A stretch of DNA of 64,000 nt, from assembly GCF_013282575.1 (NCBI RefSeq), contig NZ_JAAAYE010000012.1, positions 62,001 to 126,000 on the forward strand, read 5' to 3'. Shown here piece after piece: positions 8,714 to 19,230 of the stretch. Below the pieces are notes generated by a model that ran no database searches, was not told the origin of the DNA, and saw only the letters and a program-made list of their open reading frames with translations. A program made the position numbers and the translations under genes. Source of the stretch: Paraburkholderia sp. NMBU_R16 (lineage in GTDB: Bacteria > Pseudomonadota > Gammaproteobacteria > Burkholderiales > Burkholderiaceae). Each line of letters begins with the position of its first letter. The stretch's first letter is position 1.

Positions 8714-9571
8714 TTAATCGCGACCGAGCCGCTTCGACAAATCGGCGACGAGAATGGCCAGCCGAGCGGGCTTCTCGTAGCAGGCCACGTCGAAACGGCG
8801 AATGACCTCGCTGATCTCGCTCTCGCTGGCTTTCCCCGTCAGCAAATCCCCGGTCAGCAGGAAGATGGGCACGTCGGGTCTTGGCGAGCGTCGGATCGCT
8901 TCGATCGTCACCGCGGCCGTCTGATGCCCGAAGCGCCAATCGGTTATGACGGCGTCAAACGTTTGCGCACGCAGGGCGATTTCGAGCATCTCCAGCCGAT
9001 CGAGTACAGCGACCGCGAAACCGTTCTGCTCGAGATAGCCGCGCAGCGCTTCGGCCGCCGCGTTATCGCTATCGACAACGGCGACGGTGGGTCGGATGAG
9101 CTCGGCACGCTGCGGGCGGATCTCGATCTTGACGACTTCGCAAGCGTGCGGCTCCGGCGTGCCCTCGCAGTGCACCACGCGCCAGCGGTTGCCTTCGGGA
9201 TAGGCGACGAATTCGCTGCGCCGATGAGCGTTGAGCGTGCCGGCGATCCAGGCGGTGCAAGGCCATTGGGCCGCACCGACGCTGAAGACCGCTTCGCGCG
9301 GGTGGGCGTCGCCCAGCCCAGTGCCGTCCGCCGATGCCGCGCCGACGAGCTGGGCGGCCGGCTCGTCGAACGCATCGGCGACCTTTCGGATCTGCGCAAG
9401 CGTCCAGGGGCTGCTGCCGCGCAACTTGCGGTGCCCTTGGGAAAAGCTCAACGCAAGGATGCGGCACAGCTCCGTCGTCTGCTGCCGTTTCGCGATGCCG
9501 TGCCGGCTCATCAATGCGCGTACGCGCTCAGCGACGGCCAGTGAGTCCGTTGAGGTTGCGTCGTTCGTCAT
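8714..9571 (-). CDS. BetR-type helix-turn-helix protein fused to a response-regulator receiver domain
   Basis: 285 residues from ATG 9571; an upstream extension of 32 residues is Trp/His-rich and lacks a binding site. The first 80 residues resemble the BetR N-terminal helix-turn-helix domain (RVRALMSRHGIAKRQQTTEL, then TLAQIRKVADAF). Residues about 160-280 form a receiver: acidic pair in VVDSDN, phospho-acceptor Asp in VITDWRF, Thr in FLLTGD, Lys in CYEKPAR. The key residues look intact, so phosphorylation is plausible. No histidine kinase is adjacent. It may link a distant phosphorelay to transcription. It converges on the LysR gene. Confidence 0.75.
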   Translation of the reverse strand: MTNDATSTDSLAVAERVRALMSRHGIAKRQQTTELCRILALSFSQGHRKLRGSSPWTLAQIRKVADAFDEPAAQLVGAASADGTGLGDAHPREAVFSVGAAQWPCTAWIAGTLNAHRRSEFVAYPEGNRWRVVHCEGTPEPHACEVVKIEIRPQRAELIRPTVAVVDSDNAAAEALRGYLEQNGFAVAVLDRLEMLEIALRAQTFDAVITDWRFGHQTAAVTIEAIRRSPRPDVPIFLLTGDLLTGKASESEISEVIRRFDVACYEKPARLAILVADLSKRLGRD

Positions 9572-9943
9572 GCTGCTGGGGCGCTGGGTCGTCCGATGGC
9601 GATAACGGGGCCAATGGGGCCAATGGGTGCCACCGCAGACGAACGCTGCGTGGCGGCGAAGATGCACTAGGCGGGCCGTATTTTAACGGGCAACGCGCCC
9701 CGTTTTTTCGTCAAATGTGTTTCTACAGGTTACGTCTGCAACCATCGGCTGCAAAGTACTTGTGTAGTAATCCGAAGTTTTTTCGTTCGACCCGGTGCAG
9801 CCGCATTCCCAGCTTGGCCTGCGGGCTGCAGCGCCGCGGCCCGCACCGGTCGTTGCACTGCAATTCGATACATTTGTGGGACTTTTCTTGCGCATTGCGG
9901 CGTGACTTTATGCTGCGGGTCGGGGTAAGCGCGGGCGCGACGG
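9572..9943. other. Gap between BetR-receiver gene and ChaA gene, with a short tandem repeat and a terminator-like hairpin
   Basis: A 372-base stretch without a supported gene. It contains a 9-base tandem repeat, GGGGCCAAT twice in a row followed by GGG (9607-9627). There is also a hairpin AACGGG/CCCGTT (9685-9704) followed by a run of T in the plus direction. The rest is AT-richer than the surroundings and probably holds the promoter of the BetR-receiver gene, which reads away to the left. Confidence 0.5.
9685..9709 (+). terminator. Possible intrinsic terminator
   Basis: A 6-bp stem AACGGG/CCCGTT with an 8-base loop is followed by TTTT in the plus direction. No plus-strand gene ends here, so its use is unclear; it could protect the region from read-through or be fortuitous. 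Confidence 0.3.
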
Positions 9944-11032
9944 TCAGTGCGTGACCGAGAGAAAGAGATATGCGGCGAACAGCACGAGATGAACCGCGCC
10001 CTGAAGGATCGTCGTTCGCCCGGTAGCGAGCGTCAGCGTACTCACCAAGAGCGTGAGGCTCAGCAGGACCGTTTCCATCCCGCCAATGCCGAGCGCCAGC
10101 GGCATGTCGTTCCAGACAAACACCGCAGCCACAGTCGGAATGGTCAGTCCAATGCTCGCCAGCGCGGAGCCCAGGGCGAGATTGAGACTCGTTTGCAATC
10201 TATTGGCGTGCGCCGCTCGCGTGGCAGCCACGCCCTCGGGCAGCAGCACGAGGGCGGCGATCACGATCCCGACGACGGCTTCCGGCGCACCTGCCGCCTC
10301 GACGGCACGTTCCACGGCGGGAGACAGCCGCTTCGCGAGCAGCACCACCGCAACGAGACAGACGACGAGCGCGATCGCGCTCGTGAACGTCGTGCGCGTG
10401 CCGGGCACCTCCGCATGGACCGATTCATCTTGCGGCGCTTCGCCGCTCAGAAAGTAATCACGATGCCGGACGGTCTGTATAAAGACGAACACCCCGTAGA
10501 GCGCCAGCGACGTGACCCCTGCGAAGGCGAGTTGCGACGTCGACAGGACAGGCCCCGGCGCGGCGCTGAGGTAGTTCGGCATGACGAGCGTGAGAATGGC
10601 GAGAGCGGCGAGTACCGTCAGCGCGGTATTCGCACCGCTTACGCGGAAATCCTGCTCGCCATGGCGCAGGCCGCCGACTAGCAGACAGGTCCCGACGATA
10701 CCGTTGCAGACGATCATGACGGCCGCGAAGACAGTGTCGCGGGCGAGCCCCGATTTTTCGGCGCCGGCTGAAAGCATGACCGAAACGATCAGGGCGACCT
10801 CGATGATCGTGACGGCGATGGCCAGCACGAGCGTGCCGAACGGTTCGCCGATCCGGTGGGCGACCACCTCTGCGTGATGCACCGCGGCGAACACGGCGCC
10901 GGCGAGCGCCAGTGCGACGATGGCGAGCACGAGCGGGTGTCCGTCGGCGAAGCCCGAGACGCCGAGTACGAGCCAGGCGAGCGGCGGAAGAATCAAGGTC
11001 CAATACGGCAAGGCGTTGGGCGAACGCGACAT
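9944..11032 (-). CDS. chaA: Calcium/cation:proton antiporter, ChaA family
   Basis: 362 residues from ATG 11032, six bases downstream of AAAGGA; a second ATG six bases earlier would sit directly on the binding site. About ten or eleven hydrophobic segments are visible. Two related halves carry the CaCA-type acidic repeats, [18 protein letters not shown] in the N half and [21 protein letters not shown] in the C half, with glutamates that bind cation. Length and pattern match E. coli ChaA, an inner-membrane Ca2+/Na+/K+:H+ antiporter used at alkaline pH and high salt. It is divergent from the DNA glycosylase gene with an 88-base shared promoter region. Confidence 0.85.
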   Translation of the reverse strand: MSRSPNALPYWTLILPPLAWLVLGVSGFADGHPLVLAIVALALAGAVFAAVHHAEVVAHRIGEPFGTLVLAIAVTIIEVALIVSVMLSAGAEKSGLARDTVFAAVMIVCNGIVGTCLLVGGLRHGEQDFRVSGANTALTVLAALAILTLVMPNYLSAAPGPVLSTSQLAFAGVTSLALYGVFVFIQTVRHRDYFLSGEAPQDESVHAEVPGTRTTFTSAIALVVCLVAVVLLAKRLSPAVERAVEAAGAPEAVVGIVIAALVLLPEGVAATRAAHANRLQTSLNLALGSALASIGLTIPTVAAVFVWNDMPLALGIGGMETVLLSLTLLVSTLTLATGRTTILQGAVHLVLFAAYLFLSVTH

Positions 11033-11120
11033 CGTCATTCCTTTCTTGTCGAGGGTTGGGCACGGTGCACGTCCGTTTATACATGAACTAACATGCCTCA
11101 TCCGTAGATACGACCCGAAC

Positions 11121-11810
11121 ATGCAAACGAACGATCGTTTCCTGGACGCCCCACAGCCCGCGCATGAGGTATGCGCCCCGTCAGCGGCGATTGCAGCGGT
11201 GACCCGGCTCGAGCGCGAGGAACTGCCCGTCGATACGGTGGCGCTCGCCCGCTTCATGGTCGGCAAGTACCTCGTGCACGATTCGCGAGAGGGGCGCGTG
11301 AGCGGCAGGATCGTCGAAACCGAAGCCTATCCCGTCGGCGACTCCACGAGCCACGCCTACCGTGGGCAACGGCCATACAATGGCACGCTCTTTCGTGCGC
11401 CTGGGCACGCCTATGTGCGGCTCGTCTACGGTGCGTCGTACATGATCAATATGTCGAGCGAAGTCGAGGGGGTGGGCGCAGCGGTGCTCCTTCGCGCGGT
11501 CGAACCCATCGAGGGCATCGCGCTCATGCAGGTGCGGCGCCCCGGTGCCCGGCATGTGGACCTTGCACGCGGGCCGGGGCGGCTTACCGCTGCGTTCGCA
11601 ATCGGGCCGGAATGGGACGGAGCCGATCTGTGCGGCGGCGCCGCGCTATGGATTGGCCGTGATGCCGGGGCGTCGCCCGACGACGTCGGCAGCCAGCGCG
11701 TCGCCGCGACGAAACGAATCGGACTTTCGCGGGAGATGCATGCGTTGCTGCGTTTTTACGAGTGCGGCAGTCCGTTCGTCAGCGGTCCGAAACGATTGCT
11801 GGCAACGTGA
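11121..11810 (+). CDS. DNA-3-methyladenine glycosylase, AAG/MPG family
   Basis: 229 residues from ATG 11121. The motif [20 protein letters not shown] carries the catalytic Glu (within VETEAY) and the HAYRG loop typical of the alkyladenine glycosylase family. It is followed by [10 protein letters not shown] and the LARGPGRL segment. The enzyme flips out and excises alkylated purines such as 3-methyladenine, starting base excision repair. The first 35 residues are an unconserved leader, and a start further in is possible. It converges on the AHL synthase gene with a 28-base gap. Confidence 0.88.
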   Translation: MQTNDRFLDAPQPAHEVCAPSAAIAAVTRLEREELPVDTVALARFMVGKYLVHDSREGRVSGRIVETEAYPVGDSTSHAYRGQRPYNGTLFRAPGHAYVRLVYGASYMINMSSEVEGVGAAVLLRAVEPIEGIALMQVRRPGARHVDLARGPGRLTAAFAIGPEWDGADLCGGAALWIGRDAGASPDDVGSQRVAATKRIGLSREMHALLRFYECGSPFVSGPKRLLAT

Positions 11811-11838
11811 AGCGATATCCGACGTTGCCAGCCATCGT

Positions 11839-12429
11839 TCAAGCGGCTTCGGCGCAGTGCTCGAAGAGCGCTTGGTGCGTTTGCTCTCCAAGTTCGATCG
11901 TGAGTCCGACTGCGTTTTCGACACCGATTCTCATCGGCGGTCCGAAGCGACGCGTCTCGACGCCTGTTTTCCGCAGCAACCGTTCGATCGCCGTCGTCGT
12001 GACCGTCACATAGCTGGAAATACCCATCCGATCTGCAAACTTCACGACTTCGCGCATGGCATCGAGTGCCAGCCCTGCGAAGCCGAACCCGGGTGTTTCC
12101 GGCGCGACGATTGCAAAGCGGCTCAACTCCCAGACGTCATGCGAGGACGGCGCGGGCTGACCGTGAAGCAACTGCCCGAATGTGTCGCGCAGCATGTAAG
12201 GTCCGACAGTCGGCATGATCCGCCAGCAACCGCATAAGGTGTCGCTCTCGTCCTGCACGAGCATGTAGTGTGGCGAGAGCGCATCGTAGCCGTCGATCTC
12301 CATGCCCGAGAGGATGGCGACTTCCCATCCCATGCGTTCGCCGAACACCTTGGCGCGCAGGCGGTACATCTGCGCAAGTGCATCGAGACCGAAGCTCTGT
12401 TGCGACCCAATCGTGATTTTTGCGTTCAT
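11839..12429 (-). CDS. braI: LuxI-family acyl-homoserine lactone synthase (BraI type by synteny)
   Basis: 196 residues from ATG 12429, with GGAGA six bases upstream. All ten residues conserved in LuxI enzymes are visible: R25, F29, W35, E44, D46, D49, R70, F84, E101 and R104. The enzyme makes N-acyl-homoserine lactone from SAM and acyl-ACP. The order luxI(-), rsaL(+), luxR(-) matches lasI-rsaL-lasR and the braI-rsaL-braR locus described in plant-associated Paraburkholderia. There BraI makes long-chain 3-oxo signals, 3-oxo-C14-HSL in particular. The symbol is assigned by synteny; the acyl chain cannot be read from the sequence. A lux-type box lies at 12494-12513 in its promoter. Confidence 0.9.
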   Translation of the reverse strand: MNAKITIGSQQSFGLDALAQMYRLRAKVFGERMGWEVAILSGMEIDGYDALSPHYMLVQDESDTLCGCWRIMPTVGPYMLRDTFGQLLHGQPAPSSHDVWELSRFAIVAPETPGFGFAGLALDAMREVVKFADRMGISSYVTVTTTAIERLLRKTGVETRRFGPPMRIGVENAVGLTIELGEQTHQALFEHCAEAA

Positions 12430-12493
12430 GTCGTCTCCATGGGTTGGCCCTACCTAATGCGCATAGACGATATGCACTTTGCGTGCAGTGCGT

Positions 12494-12513
12494 AACTGTC
12501 AAGCAAGATAGGT
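12494..12513. promoter_or_regulatory. Lux-type box between braI and rsaL
   Basis: The 20-mer AACTGTCAAGCAAGATAGGT fits the general CT-N12-AG pattern of las/lux boxes and is an imperfect dyad (6 of 10 arm positions pair). Its centre is 74 bases upstream of the braI ATG. A TATCGT hexamer on the minus strand (12472-12467) sits where a -10 should be for an activator centred near -42.5. On the other side GATAAT (12527-12532) could serve rsaL. Confidence 0.55.
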
Positions 12514-12573
12514 ACAAATGCGCGCCGATAATTGGGATGATTCGCGCACCACGTACGGAACAAGGTGAAACCC

Positions 12574-12903
12574 ATGACGACGATTGGCAGCTATCCAATG
12601 GAATCGGACGAATTTGCGCGCCCCGTTCGCACCGAAATCGACAGCAACTTTATTCAGGCGTATCGACGAAAAATCCGCGAGAGCCAGAAGGTCTTCTGGT
12701 CTCGTTTCGGTGTAACGCAATCGAGAGGCAGTCGATTCGAGCTCGGTGCGAATATCCCGAAGCCCGTCATGATGTTATTGAGGCTTTACTTCGACGGGCG
12801 GATCACGGACGACGATATCGCGAGCGTCGGCCTTCGTCGCCCAGCTGCGCATCGTCCGCCGATGTTCAATCGGGATCTATCAAACCCATTCGGGTCGCTT
12901 TGA
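12574..12903 (+). CDS. rsaL: RsaL-type repressor of quorum sensing
   Basis: 109 residues from ATG 12574, with AAGGTG seven bases upstream; a GTG nine bases earlier is an alternative. The core FWSRFGVTQSRGSRFELG followed by NIPKPVMMLLRLYFDGRITD closely matches Pseudomonas aeruginosa RsaL over its helix-turn-helix. RsaL binds the luxI promoter next to the LuxR-family site and damps signal synthesis. The gene lies between the AHL synthase and receptor on the opposite strand, as in the las and bra loci. Its 3' end overlaps the 3' end of the receptor gene by 38 bases, tail to tail. It shares its promoter interval with braI. Confidence 0.9.
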   Translation: MTTIGSYPMESDEFARPVRTEIDSNFIQAYRRKIRESQKVFWSRFGVTQSRGSRFELGANIPKPVMMLLRLYFDGRITDDDIASVGLRRPAAHRPPMFNRDLSNPFGSL

Positions 12904-13594
12904 CCGCCGCTGCGCTTCGCGAACTCACACCGAACTTCGTTCGGATGTTCGCCATATGGAAGTTGACGGTGGCTTCCGAGCAGCCGAAGATCTTCGCAAT
13001 TTCCCAGGTCGATTTGCCCTGCGCGGTCCATTGCAGGCATTCGTATTCGCGCGGCGTCAGTTTCGGTATCAGCGACGCCGTGTGGCTTGCGACGAAACGT
13101 TGAGCGGTATCGAACGCCACATCGCGTAGCAACGTGAGCATCGGCAGGTACCGTCGCACCTGGTTGTCGAGTTCGCGGGCCGACTGGTCGCCGCATACGA
13201 AGCACAGCATGCCGACTTCCTGTTTCGGTCCGTGAATCGGCAACGAGATGCCGGTGCACAGTCCGTGGCGCCGCGCTTCTTCGTACATTTCCTGTTGCCG
13301 GCGGTCGCTGAAGAGCGATGACGACCAAATCAGCGGTGCCGTCTGAGTCATGCAGTGCGAAACCGTGGGATCGATCCGCACGAAGGCTCGTTCGTCATAG
13401 GTTTCGCGCCAGGCGGAGGCGTAATCGCTGCGTAGATAGACATCGCTGAAGCGCATGCCGGGCCGAGGGATGACGGCGAACAACGTCTGGTCGAAGCCGC
13501 ATCGCTTGCCCAGGACCGCGAGCGCATCAAACCAGGATTGCTCATCGGTTGCCCGCCATAACGGCGCCATGGGCTCGATAAATTGACGCGGCAT
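12866..13594 (-). CDS. braR: LuxR-family AHL receptor/transcription factor (BraR type by synteny)
   Basis: 242 residues from ATG 13594, with GAGG five bases upstream. The N-terminal autoinducer domain keeps the usual residues W62, Y66, D75, P76, W90 and a glycine in the GLCTG segment. The C-terminal GerE/LuxR helix-turn-helix starts at LTPREYECLQWTAQGKSTWEI and includes SEATVNFHMANI. It should bind the AHL made by the neighbouring synthase and activate lux-box promoters. The adjacent rsaL-luxI arrangement points to the BraR/LasR branch. The last 38 bases are antisense to rsaL. Confidence 0.9.
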   Translation of the reverse strand: MPRQFIEPMAPLWRATDEQSWFDALAVLGKRCGFDQTLFAVIPRPGMRFSDVYLRSDYASAWRETYDERAFVRIDPTVSHCMTQTAPLIWSSSLFSDRRQQEMYEEARRHGLCTGISLPIHGPKQEVGMLCFVCGDQSARELDNQVRRYLPMLTLLRDVAFDTAQRFVASHTASLIPKLTPREYECLQWTAQGKSTWEIAKIFGCSEATVNFHMANIRTKFGVSSRSAAAVKATRMGLIDPD

Positions 13595-14074
13595 ATGTCC
13601 TCGATGACGAAAATGTTACTGCTGTTTCACCCGCATAGGTCGGCATTTTATTCTCCGTCCGTCAAGTATTTTCGCTTGCCGGGGAATCGGGATGGCTATC
13701 GCCTTATTGATGAGGTGCAAGGGTATATCAAAAATAGCGCGTTTGAGTAGGGTCTCGACGCAGGGATACGCGGTATCGATTTCAAATTGACTCACTTCAT
13801 TTCCGGTATTTCGTAGGAATTAATTTTATGTAGTCTGTGAATTAGATTTTCGACTAAAAAGAGAATTCCATTGCGATAATTGGAATTGCGTCCGGATGAG
13901 CACCGGCGCGGGGCGTCGCAAAGCGGGCTGAAATCGATCTTGGATGGCTCGCGACAGCGAGCGGAAAGAGTCACGCCGGCGCTGCCGGCATTGGCACAGC
14001 GCAGCCGTCGGCGCGGTCTGCCGGTCGAAGTTGCCGCGGTTCGCAAGCGCGTGAGGGCGCGTCGCGTTCGGCGC
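13595..14074. other. AT-rich gap upstream of the braR receptor gene
   Basis: 480 bases with no supported gene. Bases about 13600-13880 are clearly AT-richer than the rest of the window. An 84-residue minus frame (13792-14046) is compositionally odd and resembles no family. The stretch must hold the braR promoter. No lux-type box was evident by eye. Confidence 0.55.
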
Positions 14075-14533
14075 TCAGTAACGGACGCCGGTGATGTAGT
14101 GTTCGAGCTGCTGAATGGTGAATTGCTGATCCGAGATAATTGTTTTCACGAGGTCTCCGATCGAAATCATGCCGACCAGCTGCTCGTTGTCGAGCACGGG
14201 CAGGTGACGCATGCGATGCGTCGTCATCAGCGCCATGCACTGCTCCGCGGAATCGGCTGGCGTGACGTAGCGGACCTGGCGGGTCATGATGTCGCGCACC
14301 GGCGTGGACTTCGACGAACGGTCCATCAGGACGATTTTCCGGGCGTAATCGCGTTCGGTGACGATGCCTGCGATCTCGGTGCCGTCCAGGACGACGAGCG
14401 CGCCGATGCGATACGCCGCCATCATCTGGACCGCTTCGTAGACCGAAGCATCGACGTCGATGGTGACGACGGGCCGATCTTGGCCGGGTTGGGGTTCGGT
14501 TTTCGATTTGAGGATTTGCGCAACGCTCGTCAT
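14075..14533 (-). CDS. Two-CBS-domain protein
   Basis: 152 residues from ATG 14533. Two CBS modules are visible: [20 protein letters not shown] ending in [12 protein letters not shown], and [20 protein letters not shown] ending in [11 protein letters not shown]. Stand-alone CBS pairs bind adenosyl nucleotides such as AMP, ATP or SAM and regulate partner enzymes. The partner is not known. The gene is divergent from ribA with a 219-base gap. Confidence 0.9.
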   Translation of the reverse strand: MTSVAQILKSKTEPQPGQDRPVVTIDVDASVYEAVQMMAAYRIGALVVLDGTEIAGIVTERDYARKIVLMDRSSKSTPVRDIMTRQVRYVTPADSAEQCMALMTTHRMRHLPVLDNEQLVGMISIGDLVKTIISDQQFTIQQLEHYITGVRY

Positions 14534-14752
14534 GGCCGGGGTCTCCGCTCTCGTTCAATGGCAGCCGGGCCCCGTTGGCGGATCGAGCGCCCACGAACGC
14601 GGCTGACAGAGTGCAGTATAGGCGGTGGAGACGGCGACCGCCCGAATCGGCCGCCCGCCGGGCCACAGCGGGCGAATAGCGGTACACTCGCGTTTTGTGC
14701 GCGCCATCGGCGGCACCGGACGTTTAGTCGCATTCCACCCGATTCGAAAGTC

Positions 14753-15400
14753 ATGCCCACGCATTCTGAGCCGCTGCCCGAGGGCGACGGCAGTGAAAAT
14801 CGATGTGTCACGCTCGCCGCGACGGCGACGCTTCCGACCCGCTACGGGACCTTCACGTCATATGCATTCCATGCGGACGCGGAAAATGCCGAACACCTGG
14901 CCCTTGTCATGGGCGATGTGGCGAACCGGCAATCCGTGTTGACCCGGCTGCATTCCGAGTGCCTGACGGGCGACGTGCTCGGCTCTTACCGCTGTGATTG
15001 CGGCGAGCAGCTCGACCTGGCGCTACGCTACATCGCGGCAGAGGGGCATGGTGTCTTGCTTTATCTGCGAGGGCACGAAGGACGGGGCATTGGCTTGTCG
15101 AACAAGATTCGGGCGTATGCGCTGCAGGAGCAGGGCCTCGATACCGTCGAAGCCAACCTGGAGCTCGGGCTGCCCGACGATGCCCGCGAGTACGATTCGG
15201 CCGCTGCGATTTTGCGGATGCTCAAAGTCACGTCCGTGAGGCTCATGAGCAACAACCCGAAGAAGTTCGATACGCTCGCGAAACACGGCATTCCCGTTTG
15301 CGAGCGCGTCGCGCTGGCTATCCCGGCGCGCGACGAAAACGAGCGCTATATCCGGACGAAGCAGGTCAAGTTCGGGCATTACTTCGACGAGAACGAGTAG
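14753..15400 (+). CDS. ribA: GTP cyclohydrolase II
   Basis: 215 residues from ATG 14753; a longer frame upstream covers the antisense of the CBS gene and is not used. Zinc ligands C70, C81 and C83 sit in [17 protein letters not shown], and the GTP-binding segment [10 protein letters not shown] follows at about 106-115. The NNPKKFDTL segment is also characteristic. It converts GTP to 2,5-diamino-6-ribosylamino-4-pyrimidinone phosphate, the first step of riboflavin synthesis. It is a stand-alone RibA, not fused to RibB. No FMN riboswitch is visible upstream. Confidence 0.95.
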   Translation: MPTHSEPLPEGDGSENRCVTLAATATLPTRYGTFTSYAFHADAENAEHLALVMGDVANRQSVLTRLHSECLTGDVLGSYRCDCGEQLDLALRYIAAEGHGVLLYLRGHEGRGIGLSNKIRAYALQEQGLDTVEANLELGLPDDAREYDSAAAILRMLKVTSVRLMSNNPKKFDTLAKHGIPVCERVALAIPARDENERYIRTKQVKFGHYFDENE

Positions 15401-15439
15401 CAGTTTGTCTTAGCTCGATAAATGCTGGCTGGAGGAGCG

Positions 15440-15580
15440 ATGTCGGATGAGGAGAATCCAATCGATGTCAACGTCCTGGCGGGCATCGGAATGAAACGCC
15501 TGGCGACGTTGTTGGCCGAGGCAGCGATGACGAATCCGTCCATACGGCGTCGCGTGCAATTCGAACTGTCTACGCAAGAA
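15440..15580 (+). pseudogene. 5' fragment of a DUF6880-like gene
   Basis: From ATG 15440, preceded by a textbook GGAGGA (15431-15436), about 45 codons read like a real protein start. The stretch KRLATLLAEAAMTNPSIRRR resembles the N-terminus of DUF6880 proteins. After about codon 47 the frame degrades into low-meaning sequence that then runs antisense through katG. The fragment therefore looks like a gene cut off soon after its start. The family match is from memory of the motif and is moderate. Confidence 0.45.
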
Positions 15581-15608
15581 GCCTTCCTCTCTCCGAACCG
15601 GCTGTGTA

Positions 15609-15640
15609 GCGTAGGTGTTCTCGTTGAGAGAAACCTACGC
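15609..15640. repeat. Strong hairpin downstream of katG and next to the gene fragment
   Basis: An inverted repeat with arms GCGTAGGT and ACCTACGC (15609-15616, 15633-15640) encloses a second stem TTCTC/GAGAA with a 5-base loop; one G is bulged. There is no T-run, but it lies about 110 bases past the katG stop and could end that transcript. It could also mark the edge of the truncated gene. Confidence 0.5.
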
Positions 15641-15751
15641 CAGGCAGCCTCGAGAAAATCGCCCGGTAGGACGCGACACATTTGCCCCCCCGCGGCGGCG
15701 ACGGTGAAACCAAGCGAACGACGAATGCCGCGCGCGCGGGGCGCCTGTCAA

Positions 15752-18043
<2,292 letters not shown>

Positions 18044-18133
18044 CTATCGCGCTGAAAGAGGGGAATGTGACACATCATTGCCTAGCTTTGCGATAAACGT
18101 CATGAGCGGGCCCTGAAATGTTCTTAATCGCCT

Positions 18134-18622
18134 TCACATGCGAGCAGTCATCTCGGACGAGGCTTCGTGGGGGCAGGCTAGTTTTTCGTTGGCAACCCGC
18201 TTCTTGCCGTTGGCCCTGAAGCGCGGGGGCAGCAGCACAGATGGCCGCCAGCCAATCGACGAAGAGCTTGAGCTTGACCGGGACGTGCCCGCGGCCTGTG
18301 CTTTGCGCAGTGTCTCGGCGAGATCGGCCACTTCGTAGCCCGTCAATTCACATCCGAATGGATACGGCAAGTGTCCATCCGTCACGATCACCGTCATCTT
18401 GCCGAAGCCGGATTCCAGGCGAACACGGCGATAGGTGTCGTTCGGGCGACCGATTTCGATACCGGGCGCGTTGCGTACGTCGGAAACGATCCAACCTTGC
18501 GAGAACCCGGTGAACTTTTGGATCAGCTTGTCCGCGCTATCGGGCGAAACGTAAACGCGGTTTTCAGGAACCCTCTGCAACGGGCCGTAATGCGGTGTTT
18601 CGGGATGCCAGTTAGTGGTGAC
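18134..18622 (-). pseudogene. 5'-truncated gene of unknown function
   Basis: A coherent minus-strand protein ending at 18134. Its apparent start is a TTG at 18580 without a binding site, but protein-like sequence (VTTNWHPETPHYG) continues upstream in the same frame to about 18622, with no start codon. There it meets a plus-strand gene fragment, so the 5' end seems to have been lost. The middle portion (FGKMTVIVTDGHLPYPFG) looks like a folded domain and the last 45 residues are Ser/Arg-rich. I do not recognise the family. It could still be expressed as a shorter protein. Confidence 0.45.
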
Positions 18623-19230
18623 CCATGCCCCCGACGCGGATCCGTTCTGGAACGTCGTGAAGAATGGTATTGCCGACGCGCAGCAGGATTTTGGCGTGAA
18701 GGTCGACTACCGCAACCCGTCCAACGGCGATCTCGCCGACATGACGCGTTTGCTCGAACAGGCCGGAGCACGTCACTATGACGGCGTCGCGACGACGATC
18801 GCCGACTTCGACGTGATCCAGCGGCCGGTCAAGACGATCGTGGAGAAGGGCGATCCGGTCATCACATTCAACTCCGGAACAGGCCAACAGAGCCGCCAGC
18901 TCGGTGCGCTACTGCACGTCGGGCAGCCCGAGTATGAAGCCGGTAAAGAGGCTGGCGAGCGCGCCAAGGCCGCGGGTGTGAAGAGCTTCCTTTGCGTCAA
19001 CAACAACGCGACCAATCCGGTTTCGTTCGAACGGTGTCGCGGCTTCGCCGACGCAATCGGTGCGGACTTCAAAAAAGCCACCCTCGATTCCGGCAACGAT
19101 CCGACCGAGGTCGAAAACAAGGTATTCGCGGCGCTTCATGCGCGCCCGGAAACGCAGGCTGTGCTCGCGCTCGGCCCGACGTCGGCGGTGCCTTCGCTGC
19201 GCGCGATCCGCAAGCTCGGCCTCGTTTGCC
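18609..19230 (+). pseudogene. Internal fragment of a sugar (inositol-type) ABC transporter substrate-binding protein
   Basis: About 207 codons reading VVTHAPDADPFWNVVKNG, then CVNNNATNPVSFERC, then a run ending in AIRKLGL. This is a periplasmic binding protein of the ribose/inositol type (Peripla_BP_4). The signal peptide and first domain strands are missing at the left edge. The C-terminal third is missing at the right edge, where the frame breaks into inositol dehydrogenase sequence near 19230. What remains cannot be exported or fold as a full receptor. Confidence 0.75.

Noticed and set aside
13880-14752. Long 5' extension of the ribA frame
   Set aside because: It lies across the CBS gene on the other strand. 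RibA length and motifs support the start at 14753.
14534-14752. FMN riboswitch upstream of ribA
   Set aside because: The gap before ribA shows no FMN element consensus. Such switches usually precede ribB or transporter genes.
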